Assembly (NCBI GenBank): GCA_024180945.1
Contig: JAKSGN010000036.1
Span: forward strand, 2,418,001-2,482,000
DNA from: Macrophomina tecta
Lineage: Eukaryota > Ascomycota > Dothideomycetes > Botryosphaeriales > Botryosphaeriaceae
Length of the DNA: 64,000 bases
Direction of reading: 5' to 3'
Below are positions 10,588 through 22,104 of this stretch, piece by piece. Position numbers and translations under genes: made by a program. Every line of letters starts with the position of its first letter. Position 1 is the stretch's first letter. The notes under the pieces are model-generated. The model had not been told where the DNA came from. It worked only from the letters and a program-made list of their open reading frames with translations, and did no database searches.

Positions 10588-12200
10588 ATGGATCTTCTCA
10601 AAAAGTTCTGGACCGCCCGAGTATCATTCCACCACTCGGATCATCCTATATCATTAACAGACCGCTCGAACCGCGCAGTGACTCTGCCGGAACTGTGTCA
10701 GCGCTCGACCCCACCATACCATCCCAGCCTTATCCTCTTTAACGGGCACCTCCAAACCGTATGGACAGCCCTGAAGCGCACCGAAGTCGTCGTGCGCTAC
10801 AAGCGCCAAATCCTCGCGTCGGAGAATGACCTCTATCCTGGCACTTTCGCCGTCGACTTCGTAAGTCAAGACGACAGCGACATCAAGCAAGAGGACTCCT
10901 CGCTGCCACCCCATACGACGTACTTCCGAGACGCCGACGCGCCAACCGGCTCAGCCGACTGCAGACCAATGCTGGTCGCGCTGCACGGCGTCGCCGGCGG
11001 CTCCCACGAGCCGTACGTCAAGCACGTGCTGGCACCGCTGGCGGCCTGCGGATGGGAGGCGTGCGTCGTCGTATCGCGCGGCTGCGGTGGCACCCAGCTG
11101 ACCGGCCGGCTGCTGTACAACGCGCGGTCGACGTGGGACCTGAAGCAGACGGTGGCGTTCCTGAGGCGCAAGTTCCCCAACCGGCCACTGTATGCCATCG
11201 GCTTCTCGATCGGGGCAAATATCCTGGTGAATGTAAGTTTCGCGTCTGCGCGCGTTTTCGGGAAGAGAGAAGGCTGATGGGGAGCGGGCGACGTAGTACC
11301 TCGGCGAGGAGGGCGAGAGGTGTGGCATCAGGGCTGCTGTGGTGTGTTCAAACCCATGGAATCTGGAGGTCGTTGACCACGCGCTTCGCCGGAGCTAGAT
11401 GGGCCTCAACGTCTACTCGCACGCCATGGCGAACGGGATGAAGCAGATTGTGCAACGGTGAGGGAGAACCTCCGGTGGTGGTGCTGGCAGCAAACGTCTA
11501 ACGAGCAAGCCAGGCACGCTGAGATGATCCTGAGGAATCGTAGGATCGCCGCCGCCGCGGTAGAAAAGATTCGGTACTTCTTCGATTTCGATAGGTATGC
11601 GCAGAGTCATCCGCACCACAAAGATGTCGATTGAGCTGAGCCCAAAAGTGCCGTACAGCTACCCATGTGGGGCTACCCCACGAGGGGGACGTATTACAGG
11701 GATGCGTCATCAGTTGACTCCGTCTTGGCCGTAAAGGTTCCGCTGTTCGCTCTCAATGCAGAAGATGACCCAGTGAGATAGCCAACCACCCATTTGGCAT
11801 AAGTCACTAAACGGAATGTGAAGATCTCTCACCACGAGGCGTTGCCGTTCGAGGAATTCCAAAACAACCCTTACACCGTGCTCTGCACAACGTCCTGCGG
11901 CGGTCACCTTGGCTGGTACGAGTCGGATGAGCAAAGGTGGTTTGCCAAGCCAGTACGCGCCCCCTCAGAGACAACAGAATCGGGTATAGGGCACGGCGCA
12001 AACCGCAGTCCCGATTCTAACGTTACACCTAGGTTATATTGTTTCTGAAGGCTTTGCATCATGATATCGACTGGACTAAAGGCTTGGAACCCGCTTCGCA
12101 CGTCCCCGAGTCGACGCATTACTTTGAGTATCACCCAGTCCGCCGCAGGATACAACCAACAACTACAGCGTACTTTCCTGGCCAGACGGAAGTCATATGA
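10588..12200 (+). pseudogene. EEB1/EHT1-type alpha/beta hydrolase with one in-frame TAG
   Basis: Six exons fit perfectly: 10588-11232, 11297-11457, 11514-11594, 11649-11772, 11824-11952 and 12033-12200, 435 codons before the final TGA. The only fault is TAG at 11396-11398, between ALRRS and MGLNVYS. The family (yeast Eeb1/Eht1, YheT-type) are medium-chain ester synthases/hydrolases. Visible motifs are HGVAGGSHEPY (oxyanion), GFSIGAN with Ser at about 207, NAEDDP (acid) and TSCGGHLGWYE (His). Introns are 51-80 nt with good branch points (CACTAA, TCTAAC). Because every splice site and catalytic residue is intact, the stop is recent, or is corrected at RNA level (UAG to UGG editing is known in fungi), or is a sequence error. 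It could trim or load acyl groups in the pathway (inference). Confidence 0.8.
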
Positions 12201-12642
12201 CTGTTCTTCGATCAAAGCCATTATACAGCATCTAAGGGGGAATTTTGAGGCTCAACAAGACATGTTAAAGCGGGTAGCTTTAGATGGACCGGGAAATAAA
12301 GGCACCGGGTAGCCGAAAGAAGCTGCTGAGCAAACTTGCTGATTAATGAATACGCATTTCTGTGCATGGATACCTACACAGTCATATTTCCTTATCATTA
12401 AACCGTTTCGACTCTGCCTTTATCACGTGGTGTGGGTGCATCAACCTCTTCTCAATCATTCCAATCTGTTAGGATATAACTTAATCAATTCGCACTGAAT
12501 AAGAGTGCGGCGCCGTGCTTTTTTCGGTCCAACACAATCCTTTGTTACTTTGGCCGATGCTGCACGCAGTTGGAACCCGGAAACTCGGGAGCACAAAAGG
12601 ATTGCTATAGAAAGATAGTGCTTCTCATGTTCGGTATCGTAT
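12201..12642. other. Convergent intergenic region
   Basis: 440 bp between the 3' ends of the ester hydrolase and the cytochrome b5 gene, which face each other. It should contain both terminators. AT-rich, nothing else seen. Confidence 0.4.
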
Positions 12643-13304
12643 TTACGTAGCTGTGTTTGGCTTAATATAGTCTGCGTAGTCCTCAGCTCCTCGATGACGA
12701 GAGGTAACCGCTATGAAACAATACACCAGGAGTGAAACGGGCGATATCGTCCCAGCAACCACGAAGAAGGCATAACCGGGTGCAGCCACAATCAGTTTCA
12801 GAACGAGCAGTATAGCAACTACCAATCCGAGAGCCATCTTCGCCCCGCTCCCTGAGCCCTTTCGAACGGCATGACTCTGCCTTATTTTTGGTTCAGGCTT
12901 CTCAGTCGAGATTATCTGGGCTGGTCGTTCGGTTGAGTGCGTGACATTTGGCTGCTGCTAATCGTCGACAAATTAGCGCCTTTCGTGGACGCACGCGACG
13001 ACTTACCAGTGATGGCACCCTTCCAACTATAAACCCGTCCATTATTGGCTTCACCTCTTCTGAGTGGGCGGCGTCCTCAAAAGCTTCTGTAGCATCCTTT
13101 CCTGCAAAGGCCCGAAGTACCTCCTCTCCTCCAGGGTGCTCCTCTACGAAATCTGACACGTCATAAACTGCAGACATCAATTCAGCTACATTTCCAACAA
13201 AAAGGAGAAAGAAGCTGACCGTTTCCACGGATGCAGACCCACAGATCTTTTCCCTGGCTATGTTTCGCCACTTCCGCCAACGACAACTCCGTTATCTCCA
13301 CCAT
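12643..13304 (-). CDS. Tail-anchored cytochrome b5
   Basis: Three exons: 13304-13220, 13167-13007 and 12957-12643, 186 aa. The N-terminal heme domain reads LSLAEVAKHS...VYDVSDFVEEHPGGEEVL; the first axial ligand is His in EEHPGG and the second should be the His in EDAAHSEE. The last exon adds a polar linker and a hydrophobic double stretch beginning GLVVAILLVLKLIVAA, the ER membrane anchor. Cytochrome b5 passes electrons from its reductase to desaturases and some P450s. An in-cluster copy next to a desaturase and four P450s suggests a dedicated redox partner. The anchor region is longer than a single tail anchor and may cross the membrane twice. Confidence 0.88.
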
Positions 13305-13684
13305 AACGTCAATTCGCGTATACTTGGAGAATTGGAAGTCAACACCCAAGCGGGCTCACAGTTGCATTGCGGTGTATTCCTTGCAAACCATACTGCCTTA
13401 TCAACATCCTCGCTCTAGGATTACGTACGTGAAGATTTTAGTAGGTACTGACTAATTGACCGATCGTCTACCTCGACTGACTCATGTAGACACAAGTCGA
13501 GGCGGCTCCTCAAGTAATGCCCACCTCAGCGCTGTCCTTGGAACTGTAGCGAGATGAGAGAGTATGGCGCTATTTTTGCATGGCTACTTTCGCATGTCAA
13601 TCTCCAGTGGTCTACGGGCTTTCCTGGCCAGGTTAATCTTGCACCATCTTTTGGCCACGGTTGATTCCCCGCTGCACGCACGAA
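13305..13684. promoter_or_regulatory. Divergent promoter, cytochrome b5 / P450-1
   Basis: 380 bp between divergently transcribed genes, so probably a shared control region. No site could be assigned with confidence. Confidence 0.45.
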
Positions 13685-15443
13685 ATGGCAAGCATCAACG
13701 TGTCGTTGCTGGGGTTGGGCGATAGCTCAAGCCAGTCTTTTCAGCTGGGCGCATACAAAACTTTCGAGGACTTCCACAACGCTGTTTCGAAAAGATACAA
13801 TATATTGGCGGACAAAGGTGAGGCACGATACCCACCTGGCGTGGAATAGTATACTCACGTACCACGCAGGAGATGTCGCCTTATACCAGCGATCTAAGAA
13901 ACTACACCATCTAGATGAGATCGAGGAAGGGCCAGTGAGTGTCGTTGTGAGCGGTCGTGGAATCAAGGATCCCCAGGGTCCAACAGGTATTCCGTTCTTC
14001 GGTAATTATTTCGATATTTACCCCGACCATGTCGGTAACTACCGCCGCCTGTTCGAAACGTACGGAGGTGTGATCAAGGTCCAGAACGTGGGCCGAACTT
14101 TCTACTTGACCAACGACCCCGAGGTAGCCAAACTGGCCTTCAGAGATGGGGAGTACTTTACCAAGGCGCCGACGTCTCCAGGTCACCCCCTTCACGGAAT
14201 CGAAGACCCTTCTGCGCTGTTCCTTTGCGACACGGAGTCTCCGGCGTGGAAAGAAGCCCACAAGTTTCTCCCTCCCAGCATGTCACCAAAGGCGATGAGG
14301 CATCACCTACCAAGCATAATAGATGCTGTCACCTCATCCTTCAATGTGCTGGACCAGACAGAGACCCTCAGTAAAGCCTTCAACGTGTTCAAGTACGCAG
14401 GGAAGCTGGCATCGCAAGTCTCAGCGAAGCTGGTGTTAGGGGTCGATCTGAACCACTTCGATTCTCTAGACACGCCAGTACACCGGATGATGGAGCTCAT
14501 CGAACGTGCAGTCATGTTGAACACTCGCCTTCAAGTGCGAGGCAAATTGTATTCGTATCTCCCATTCGGTACATATCATTTCTCATCGGGGTTTCGCAGC
14601 TGACCACTGGCAGGGGACCCGGCACTCCTCCGACAGAGCTTGAGGGAAGTATACGGCTACATAGACCAGGCAATCCTCGACTGCGACCGAGACGACGTGA
14701 CGGACTTGCCTCTCCAAACGGCAGCCATCAAATCTACTTGCCTCATCGACTACATGCTTCGCGCGACCGACGGCTCCGGGAAGAAGATGACGAGCCGGTA
14801 CGTGCGAGGAAACGTGCTAGTGCTGCTGGGTGCCGGCTTCATCACCAGCTCTGCCTTCCTCTCCTGGCTGATCTACTCCCTCGTCGTTTACCCCGGCATG
14901 CAAGACCGGCTGCTGCAGGAGCTGATCGACCACGGCGCCGCGGCGGACAAGCAATGGACGTACGAGGAGCTCCACGCCCTGCCCTTCCTGGACGCCTTCG
15001 TCAAGGAGACGCAGCGCGTGCACAGCCCGTCCTTCCAGCCCGCCCGGAACGCGCGCCAGGAAGTTATCCTGCCCGGCGGATACCGGCTGCCTGCGGGCGC
15101 CATCCTTATCCCCAGCTTGCCCCACTTGCACACCAACCCTGCCCACTGGGACGACCCGTACCGCTTCGACCCTGATCGCTGGACGACGGCCCGCGTGAAG
15201 GAACGGCACCGCTCCGCGTACGTGCCGTTCGCAGCAGGTGCGCGCGGCTGCATCGGCTTCAACGCAGCGCTGCTGGAGGCCAAGGTCGCCGTGGCCGAGC
15301 TGGTCTATCGGTACGCGTTCGCGGATGCAAGCGAAGAGGCGATCGAGTACGATCCGGAGTTTAACAATATCAGGCCCTCCAACTTTTATGCCACGGTCGT
15401 GAGGAGGACGTCTTGGCCAGAACCGAACTTAGGAGCCAGCTGA
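13685..15443 (+). CDS. Cytochrome P450 with ubiquitin-like N-terminal extension (P450-1)
   Basis: Three exons, 13685-13817, 13870-14568 and 14614-15443, 553 aa. The ATG at 13685 is used because the frame upstream offers only a TTG. Instead of a membrane anchor, the first 80 or so residues (VSLLGLG, FEDFHNAVSKRYNI, DVALYQRSKKLHHLDEIEEG, PVSVVV) look like a beta-grasp, ubiquitin/PB1-like fold. The P450 domain starts at about GPTGIPFFGNY. ExxR is KETQRVH; the heme loop FAAGARGCIG places the Cys at about residue 490. The I-helix reads GAGFITSS: the usual acidic residue before the conserved Thr is replaced by Ile. It may be a soluble P450, perhaps acting on oxygenated or peroxide substrates (inference). 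Divergent from cytochrome b5. Confidence 0.85.
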
Positions 15444-16089
15444 TTTATTCGCTTGAGACTGTTCTCTTGGAGTGTGTGTGCAGAACAAGGGTGCTGGAGG
15501 ATGTTATTGACTGACCAGTATTTGCAGAGGAGAGAATTGCGATGAGCGGTGCATCACACTCGGAGGTTTTGATTTTGTCCCAGAAAAGATCAGGCAGGAA
15601 AGGCTGACCTCCATGTACTCAGATATGCAATGAAATGAGGCTTTTTGTTACTTTGACGGAGTATCACCTGAGTGCAAGAAGCGAAACGGAATCAGAGCGG
15701 GGCGGTTGACCAAAACCAGCCACTGCCCGCGGTATACCTACTAGAGTCTCGTCTCTACTTTTTTTTTTATTGTTTTTTAAGAATTAATTGCAGATTGACA
15801 GCCGTTACTCCCCGATCCATTCCGCATGTAGACACCACCGCGTGTGACTACGCCTGCCTTTTCCCACCGATGGCAGGGCTTGCTTGCTTTTTCCTCTTCA
15901 CATGCACACTATTTCAATGTGGAACTTTTCTTTCAGCTTTCGCAGTGCATGAGGAAGGCTGATGAGAATGAAACAGCAGCCTGTCATGATTGTATAGTAC
16001 ACAAAGCTAAAATACTCTCCCAATATAGGTTATACACAACAAACCACGCCAGACACTTCAGCACTCCACCAAGCGCCAAAAACCAAAAT
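15444..16089. other. Convergent intergenic region, P450-1 / P450-2
   Basis: 645 bp between facing 3' ends, with a T-rich run near 15760. No gene is supported. Confidence 0.4.
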
Positions 16090-17836
16090 TTAGGCCACCT
16101 CGCTCCTCCGGCGAAAGAGGAGCTGCGCCTCGTCATCCGGATTGATCAGATCCATTTCCTCCTTGTTCGGCGGGCGCCCCGCAGCCGGGCCCCCTTCTAG
16201 CTGAAAGTCATAGGTGCGCAGCAGGTAGGCGAGGATGCACTTGAGCTCGTGGCCGGCGAAGAAGCGGCCGGGGCAGCTGCGGCGGCCGTGGCCGAAGTGC
16301 ATGGCGTTGGGCGAGGTGCTGATGAACTGGTGCTTGTGCCCGTCCTCGGGGCGCGCGCCACGCAGCTCCGCGAAGCGGAAGCCCCGGAACTCATCCGCCC
16401 GCGGGCCCCAGACTTCGTCGTCAAGGGAGATGTAGCCTGCCGGCACGATTAGCTGCGTGCCCGCGGGCAGCAGCGTGCCGTTGGAGAGCGTGATGGGCTT
16501 TTTCACGAGGCGGGGGAATGTCACTGTTCGAATTGATCGTCAAGTCAGCCTTTGGGCGAGAAAGTCGGACATCGTTTCGCATAGCGCGGAAAGCGATGGT
16601 GGAGCGTAACGTACGGAGTCCTGGAGGATTCAGGCGTTGCGATTCCTTCATGAAGCTGTCCAACTTCGACAGTTGGCTTAGAGCCCTCTTTTCGTGAAGG
16701 GTCCCGAAGCGTGCCTCGACTTCGTCAAGTTCCTTGCGAAGCGGCTCGATGTACTCGGGACGGGCGGCCAGGTCGAAGAGCACGTGCGTGCACGTCAGCG
16801 CAGTCGTATGGATGGCAGCAAAGCTCGCCAGAAGCTGCAGTTCGGCGAGGCGGGCGAAACTTGTGGGATTCTTCTCCTTGGCGGCATTATCCATGAGCCA
16901 CTGAATCAGATCATCGGGTTTGTTGTAGCCCGGCTGCTTCTGCGCCTCGGATCGTTCCTCCATGATTGGCACGAGCAGGCGCCGTGCGATGTCCTGCTGC
17001 TTCCAAACCTTGCGTATCTCGGGAACGAGGAACCGCGCTACAACTGGACGCAACAGGTAGTGCCACTTCCTTAATTTCGAACCACCGACATACACGTCGT
17101 GGGTGAAGTCGATTGACGTCTTGATCCACCTTTCGTTCCGGTTCAGGGGTGCGCCGACAAACACTCGTCCAGTCAGGATGGCCGCGATGCGCTTTAGGCA
17201 ATCATACACCCTAACTGGCGTAAATTCTGCAGCTGTCAGCTCCCCTGCTCAGAGACGGTACGGTGAATTATCGCACCTTTGCATTCCGGCATCTCTTCGC
17301 CAAATGTCCTTGTGATCTCGTCGGCCATGATCGGCAGGAGCGCAGCTGTAAGCCGTCAGCATCATGTCCAACCTAAGAAAACTTGATATATGCTTACAAG
17401 TCTGCTGCGTCAGCTGCTCCAGGATGGTTCGCGCCAACAGGTCTGACCCCAGCGTAACCCATTCGTACTTCCCGATGAAGTTCGTCTGCACAGCTGCGTG
17501 GAAGTCGAGAGTTTCGGTTGGAAGCCCTTTCAGCTCGTCGATGAACTGCCTGCTGATCACGGTAACGTATCCGTCAGGCCTCCAAAGCTGATAAAGTCCA
17601 TTCTTGAACTGGACATAGCCGGCTCTTAGCAGTCCCCGGAGATTCTCCTTATACTCACGACTTGCGGCGTCATAGTCTCCGCCCTTGAGGTTCAGGACCG
17701 GCGCTTCAATAAGCTGTCGTCTGAGCTTTTGCTGGCGCAGCCATTCTTCGACAACGCATATCAAGAATGTGAGCACAATGGAAGCGAAAACGGCAGCCAG
17801 AGTGTGCGACGAGATTAATGCGTGTAGTAGAACCAT
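16090..17836 (-). CDS. Cytochrome P450, CYP68/ent-kaurene-oxidase-like (P450-2)
   Basis: Four exons: 17836-17398, 17345-17277, 17232-16615 and 16523-16090, 519 aa. An N-terminal hydrophobic helix follows MVLLHALISS (ER anchor). The I-helix reads AAIHTTALT, ExxR is KESQRLN, and the heme loop FGHGRRSCPG places Cys at about 459. The AAIHTT and FGHG..CPGRFF signatures place it with fungal CYP68/CYP503-type P450s, many of which oxidise terpenoids (family knowledge). It likely hydroxylates or further oxidises the sesquiterpene scaffold; the position is unknown. P450-3 lies directly downstream on the same strand and is clearly related; both share an intron right after the PPGL motif, so they look like old tandem paralogues. 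Confidence 0.88.
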
Positions 17837-18721
17837 AGTTGCCTTTCCTGGGTCTCTGCAAACCTTGAACCTTAAAATTTGCGAGACATTAAATAGCTCG
17901 GAAAGGAGAACTCGAGATCTCCTGAGGCTCGGAATGCTACAAATTGGGCGATGCCGAAACGGAGCCGCGTTGTGCAGCTCCGAATCTCGGATGTGAAAGT
18001 GAGAACGTGAAGAAACTGCATGAATTTGCGTGATGTGATGATTATATGGCCTCCTATGCTTCACGGCAAGTGCTATAGTTAACAGATTGGTGGATGTGGG
18101 GTTTAAGCTTCTTCAGAGTCAATATCAGTCGCTGAACCGGATGCAGGAAGGGAAAGAGAAGCGAACACTGTAACGGCACAGCCGATAAGTTTGACTCTGT
18201 TAGTGGCTGCCGAGACTGTTCATATCCCAACTTCTGCGCCATGCGCAACCATTTTCCCTCAGTAAATGCCAGACCATTCACAAGGTACGTTGTAGGTGCC
18301 AGAAGAGTGGAAAGCCCCTCTACAGTTTCCTCAGGCATTTAACGCATCCACTGGAACTTTGTAATTATAATATTCATGGTTGCATCTGTTTACAAGATGA
18401 ACGTGCCGACTTTTTACGCTCAAGGGCAGGTTGCAATACTTCTAACAAAACAAAGTCCCGATCGCTTTTAGCGGGAGGGGCTGTGTGAATTCCACGGCAA
18501 CACATGCTCAAATGTACCCAAGTAGCAATTAAAAGTTGTATGTCATGGTGGCCATTGATCGGCGACCCAGCAAATCATAATTGCTCTCAAGTAAACCATT
18601 TGCAAAGACAGAGAGGACTAAGTGTACTATCGCAAACATTCTACATTGTTTTAGAGGGATACCTTAGCTCAAAGACAGCCTTCCGAATCACACTGCTCAA
18701 ACGACCTGTGCTAGCCGCGGC
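17837..18721. other. Intergenic, promoter of P450-2
   Basis: 885 bp. Holds the promoter of P450-2 and the 3' flank of P450-3. An everted repeat CCGA-ATC-TCGG lies near 17980. No gene is supported. Confidence 0.4.
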
Positions 18722-20447
18722 CTAGACTCCCGGCCTCCTCTTGAACAAGATCCGCCTTGCCGGATCCGGACCCCCAATGACCTCCACGAACCCGTGAAGC
18801 GGCCGCTCCCCGTCATCCTGAAGCCTCAAGTCAAATTTCTGCAGCAGCCGCACCAGCGTGATCTTCAACTCCGCTGAAGCGAACCAACGACCGGGACACG
18901 CCGCTTTCCCGTGCCCTGCCTGCACGTCAGTAAGGCAGGGGGAGATGAGCGGGGAAAGACTCACCAAAGCTGAATCCCGCAGCGTTCGACGAGGTAAACT
19001 GGAAGCTGTTCTCACTGCCCGGCGTCGCACGCAGCCGCGCGAAGCGGAAACCGTCGAATTCGGAAGGGCGCTCGTACAGCTCCGGGTCGCGGTTGACGGC
19101 GTCGGAGGGGAAGGCGATGGACGTTCCTGCGGGCAGATGCAGGCCAGTGGAAAGTGTTATTGGGCGGAGGACCTTGCGGTTTGCCGAGACTGCAGGGGCG
19201 GGATGTCAGATGCTTGGGAGGAGGTAAAGCAGTGGTAAAGAGATAGGTATGTACCAAGACCGGGCGGACTTAGGCGCTGGACTTCGCGCAGGAAACTATC
19301 AAGCCTGATCATCTCGTGCAAGCACTGTTTCGTGAGGGCGCTGTGCTTGCGGAGGCATTCCTCCATTTCCTCGCGCAGTGGCTGGATGTATTGGGGCCGC
19401 GCGGCGAGGGCGAAGAGCGTCCCCGAGAGCTAGTGCAGATTTAGTGAATGAAGCAACGGGCACGAGAAGACGCATATACCTGCGAGCTGGTCGTATGCAT
19501 GGCTGCGATATTGAGCACGAGGTGCTGAGTAGTATGCCAGGAAATATCAGCGACACGGTTAGAGGGCGCGTGCGTGATGAGCCACTGGATTACGTCGTCC
19601 GGGGCTTTGAATTCTCGACCGCTGCTTTGCATATTTTGCAGCCGCTGCTCGATCAAGGGGCGCAGCATGCGCGAGGTGGTCTGGCGACATTTATCCACGC
19701 CGGCGATTTCGGGCAAGAACAGTCGTGCGAGCGGTTGGAGCCACGCCGGGTACTTATGAAGCCTAAATGCGCTGTTCATTGAATGATTGGTGACGTTGAT
19801 AGCAGTGTTAATCCTATTGCCCCTTTAGTCAACGAGGGCGTTGAAGTCGCCAAGGCTGGCCTTACCATTCCTCATTCCTAGATAGCGGAAGTCCGACGAA
19901 AACGCGACCTGACAGAAAAGCGATGAGCCGAGTGGCGGTAGTGTGGAGCGGCATAGGGCTCCAGTCGGCGGTGTCGCAGTCGACAAGGGTATTTTGAACG
20001 GCAAATTGTGCTTCTTCATCCATGGTGGGTAGCAGCCGGTCCAAACTGGGCGTGAGGCTGTTCTTGATGGCTAGTACCATGGCGCTGTCATTCGATGCGA
20101 AAGCTGTGTAGCGCCCAATAAAGCGGTCATACATCTCGCGCCGGAAGTTGACCGTCTTGTCGGACAGGGCGCGGATCTCGTCGAGAAGCGCCGGTGCCAG
20201 AATGGTCATCGGCGAGCTCGAAGTTGGGATCTGGAAGGCCCATCGTGGATCCTGCTTTGCCTGACCAAAGGTCAGTTGAATCGATGAACACGGTTTTGGG
20301 GCTCACCTTATGATATCCTTCGGTCAGTGCTTTCCTGAAATCTCCTCCTTGAGGCTGAACTAGAGGCAGCTCTTCCTGCCGGAACCTGACCAAATAGAGA
20401 GCACATGCAAAGATGATGCACGCAAATATTACCAGTGGGGCGCTCAT
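18722..20447 (-). CDS. Cytochrome P450, CYP68/ent-kaurene-oxidase-like (P450-3)
   Basis: Six exons: 20447-20307, 20260-19866, 19813-19480, 19429-19255, 19189-18965 and 18915-18722, 487 aa. The N-terminus MSAPLVIFACIIFACALYLV is a membrane anchor. The I-helix reads IAAMHTTSSQ, ExxR is REVQRLS, and the heme loop, split by the last intron, is FGHGKAACPG with Cys at about 430. It is related to P450-2 in every conserved block but has more introns, and is about 30 residues shorter. Expected to oxidise the terpenoid intermediate in the ER. Divergent from the AflR-like regulator starting at 20771, with only 323 bp between. Confidence 0.87.
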
Positions 20448-20770
20448 GACGAACCTGCTTTCAGCTAGGATTACTGTGAATTATTGTGGAAGAAAGTGTT
20501 ACTTGGTTTTGCAGACATATTTAGAAGCCACAGCCGACGGATACCAATGAGACGAGCAGAGGCTCTGTTGTTCCCAGACACGCGCGTCATTGTCATTTGG
20601 AGCTCAGCCCGAGGCCCCGGTAACTCGAAAGTGGACAACCCGAAAGCGGACCGCAAAGCGTATCAAAAGCGAACAACCCGAGAGCATGCTGTCCGTGCGC
20701 CCAGCCGACAACATATCAGCAAGCATCACCACAGACTTACAAGCGTTCCCTGACTCAATCAGAGCCCCTC
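20448..20770. promoter_or_regulatory. Divergent promoter, P450-3 / AflR-like regulator 1
   Basis: 323 bp between divergent starts. It contains repeated AACCCGA-type half-sites (near 20637-20643 and 20677-20683) that could be one-sided Zn2Cys6 targets; assignment is speculative. Confidence 0.4.
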
Positions 20771-22104
20771 ATGTTGACAACTCTACGCCTCGATAGTGAT
20801 GAAACTAGCAGGCAAGCCCGCTGGAAACGAGCTTGCCCTCGTATCCATCGCCTCGCGTGCGAGCACTGTCGGTCTAAGAAGGTATCATTGTCCGCCTGCT
20901 AGTCTATAAGACACATTACTGAATATTAATGTAGCTTCGATGCAGTGCCGAGCGTCCATCTTGTCAACGCTGCCAGGAGAAATGTATCCCATGCGTATAC
21001 GCTACCAAAGGCAGCTACAATGTTGGCAGGACGAGAAAGGCGCAGGGTAGAGGTCCAACGCCAGCTGATACATCTCATGTAACGCTGCGACCGGAGGAGC
21101 GGCCACATACCACTCCGGAGCCCATCCAGGCAAGCAAGGCGTCAGAAAGCCATTCGCTACATCCATCATCACTCTGTGTCCAGGACAGTCACAAGACCTG
21201 CCAGCCCACCGTCGAAGAACCAATCCTCTTCGGCTCAGCCAAGCTTTTTGAAGAACCCGCAGACGATTTAGTCGCGGGAAAGGAACAGTTGCATACTCTG
21301 GCCAGCCCAATCAACCCGTTTAGTTTGGACTCAGGAGACAGTATGATAATATTTTCCACCACTCTCCGGATATGATAATACTCATATGCGCCTTTTCCAG
21401 ACAAACATACATATACGAGTGAAGTTAATTTGAGGCTCGCCAACCCGGACATGTCATTCTCCTCCCTCGACGACTCACATGACTGGCATCTTCTCTCCTG
21501 GATGCCAGATCAGCCAGGAAGCATCAGTCACGTGGATATTTCCGGCTCTATCACCCCTCTCACATCATCTTCACCGCCAGCTCCATCCCCACCATCCACC
21601 TTGCCGGGCTGCGGATGCGCGGAACAAGCGCTGGCCGCCATCAACAGCGCCTCATCCGCGGACGTCACCTCGCCTCAATGCCCCTCCGCCGGCCTCGCAG
21701 CCCGCAAGCGCACCATCGGCCACTGTGAGGCACTGCTAGCCTGTCCCTCGTGCGCGCCCTCTGCCTCCGCCGCGCTGCTCGTCATCATGGTCGCGGAAAA
21801 GCTGATCGGCGCCCTGCAGCGCGTCGGCACGCGCCTGCTGCTCGGCGCAGGAGACGAGCTGCTGCCCGCCGCTGAGGCGATGCGTCTCGGCACCTATGTG
21901 CTCGACACGCCGGAGGAGCGGGCCTCGGTCCTGCGCGTGCTGTGCTGCGCGCAGCTGCGCCGGCTGGGGAACGTTGTCGCGCGCGCGCGCTGGGCCGCGG
22001 AGGAGGCGTGGGAGCCGCTGCAGGCGCAGATTGCAGAGCAGCAGGGGGAGAAGGTGCGCGCTGCGCTGTCGACTTTTCGTAGGGCGGCTGTGGTGTTGGG
22101 TTGA
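20771..22104 (+). CDS. AflR-like Zn2Cys6 transcription factor 1
   Basis: Three exons: 20771-20881, 20935-21340 and 21401-22104, 406 aa. The binuclear zinc cluster, split by intron 1, reads CEHCRSKKLRC then SAERPSC and QRCQEKCIPC, giving C-x2-C-x6-C-x6-C-x2-C-x6-C. The C-terminal half (HCEALLACPSC, then long helices with RLLL, EAMRLGTYVLDT) resembles the AflR regulatory domain found in pathway-specific activators of fungal metabolite clusters. It probably activates the surrounding genes. The second intron's acceptor at 21400 is the one that keeps frame. A second AflR-like factor lies 3.3 kb downstream. Confidence 0.85.

Noticed and set aside
11369..11398. A 30-nt intron that would remove the TAG in the ester hydrolase gene
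   Set aside because: GT and AG are present, but 30 nt is far below the intron sizes seen here and it would delete ten conserved-looking residues.
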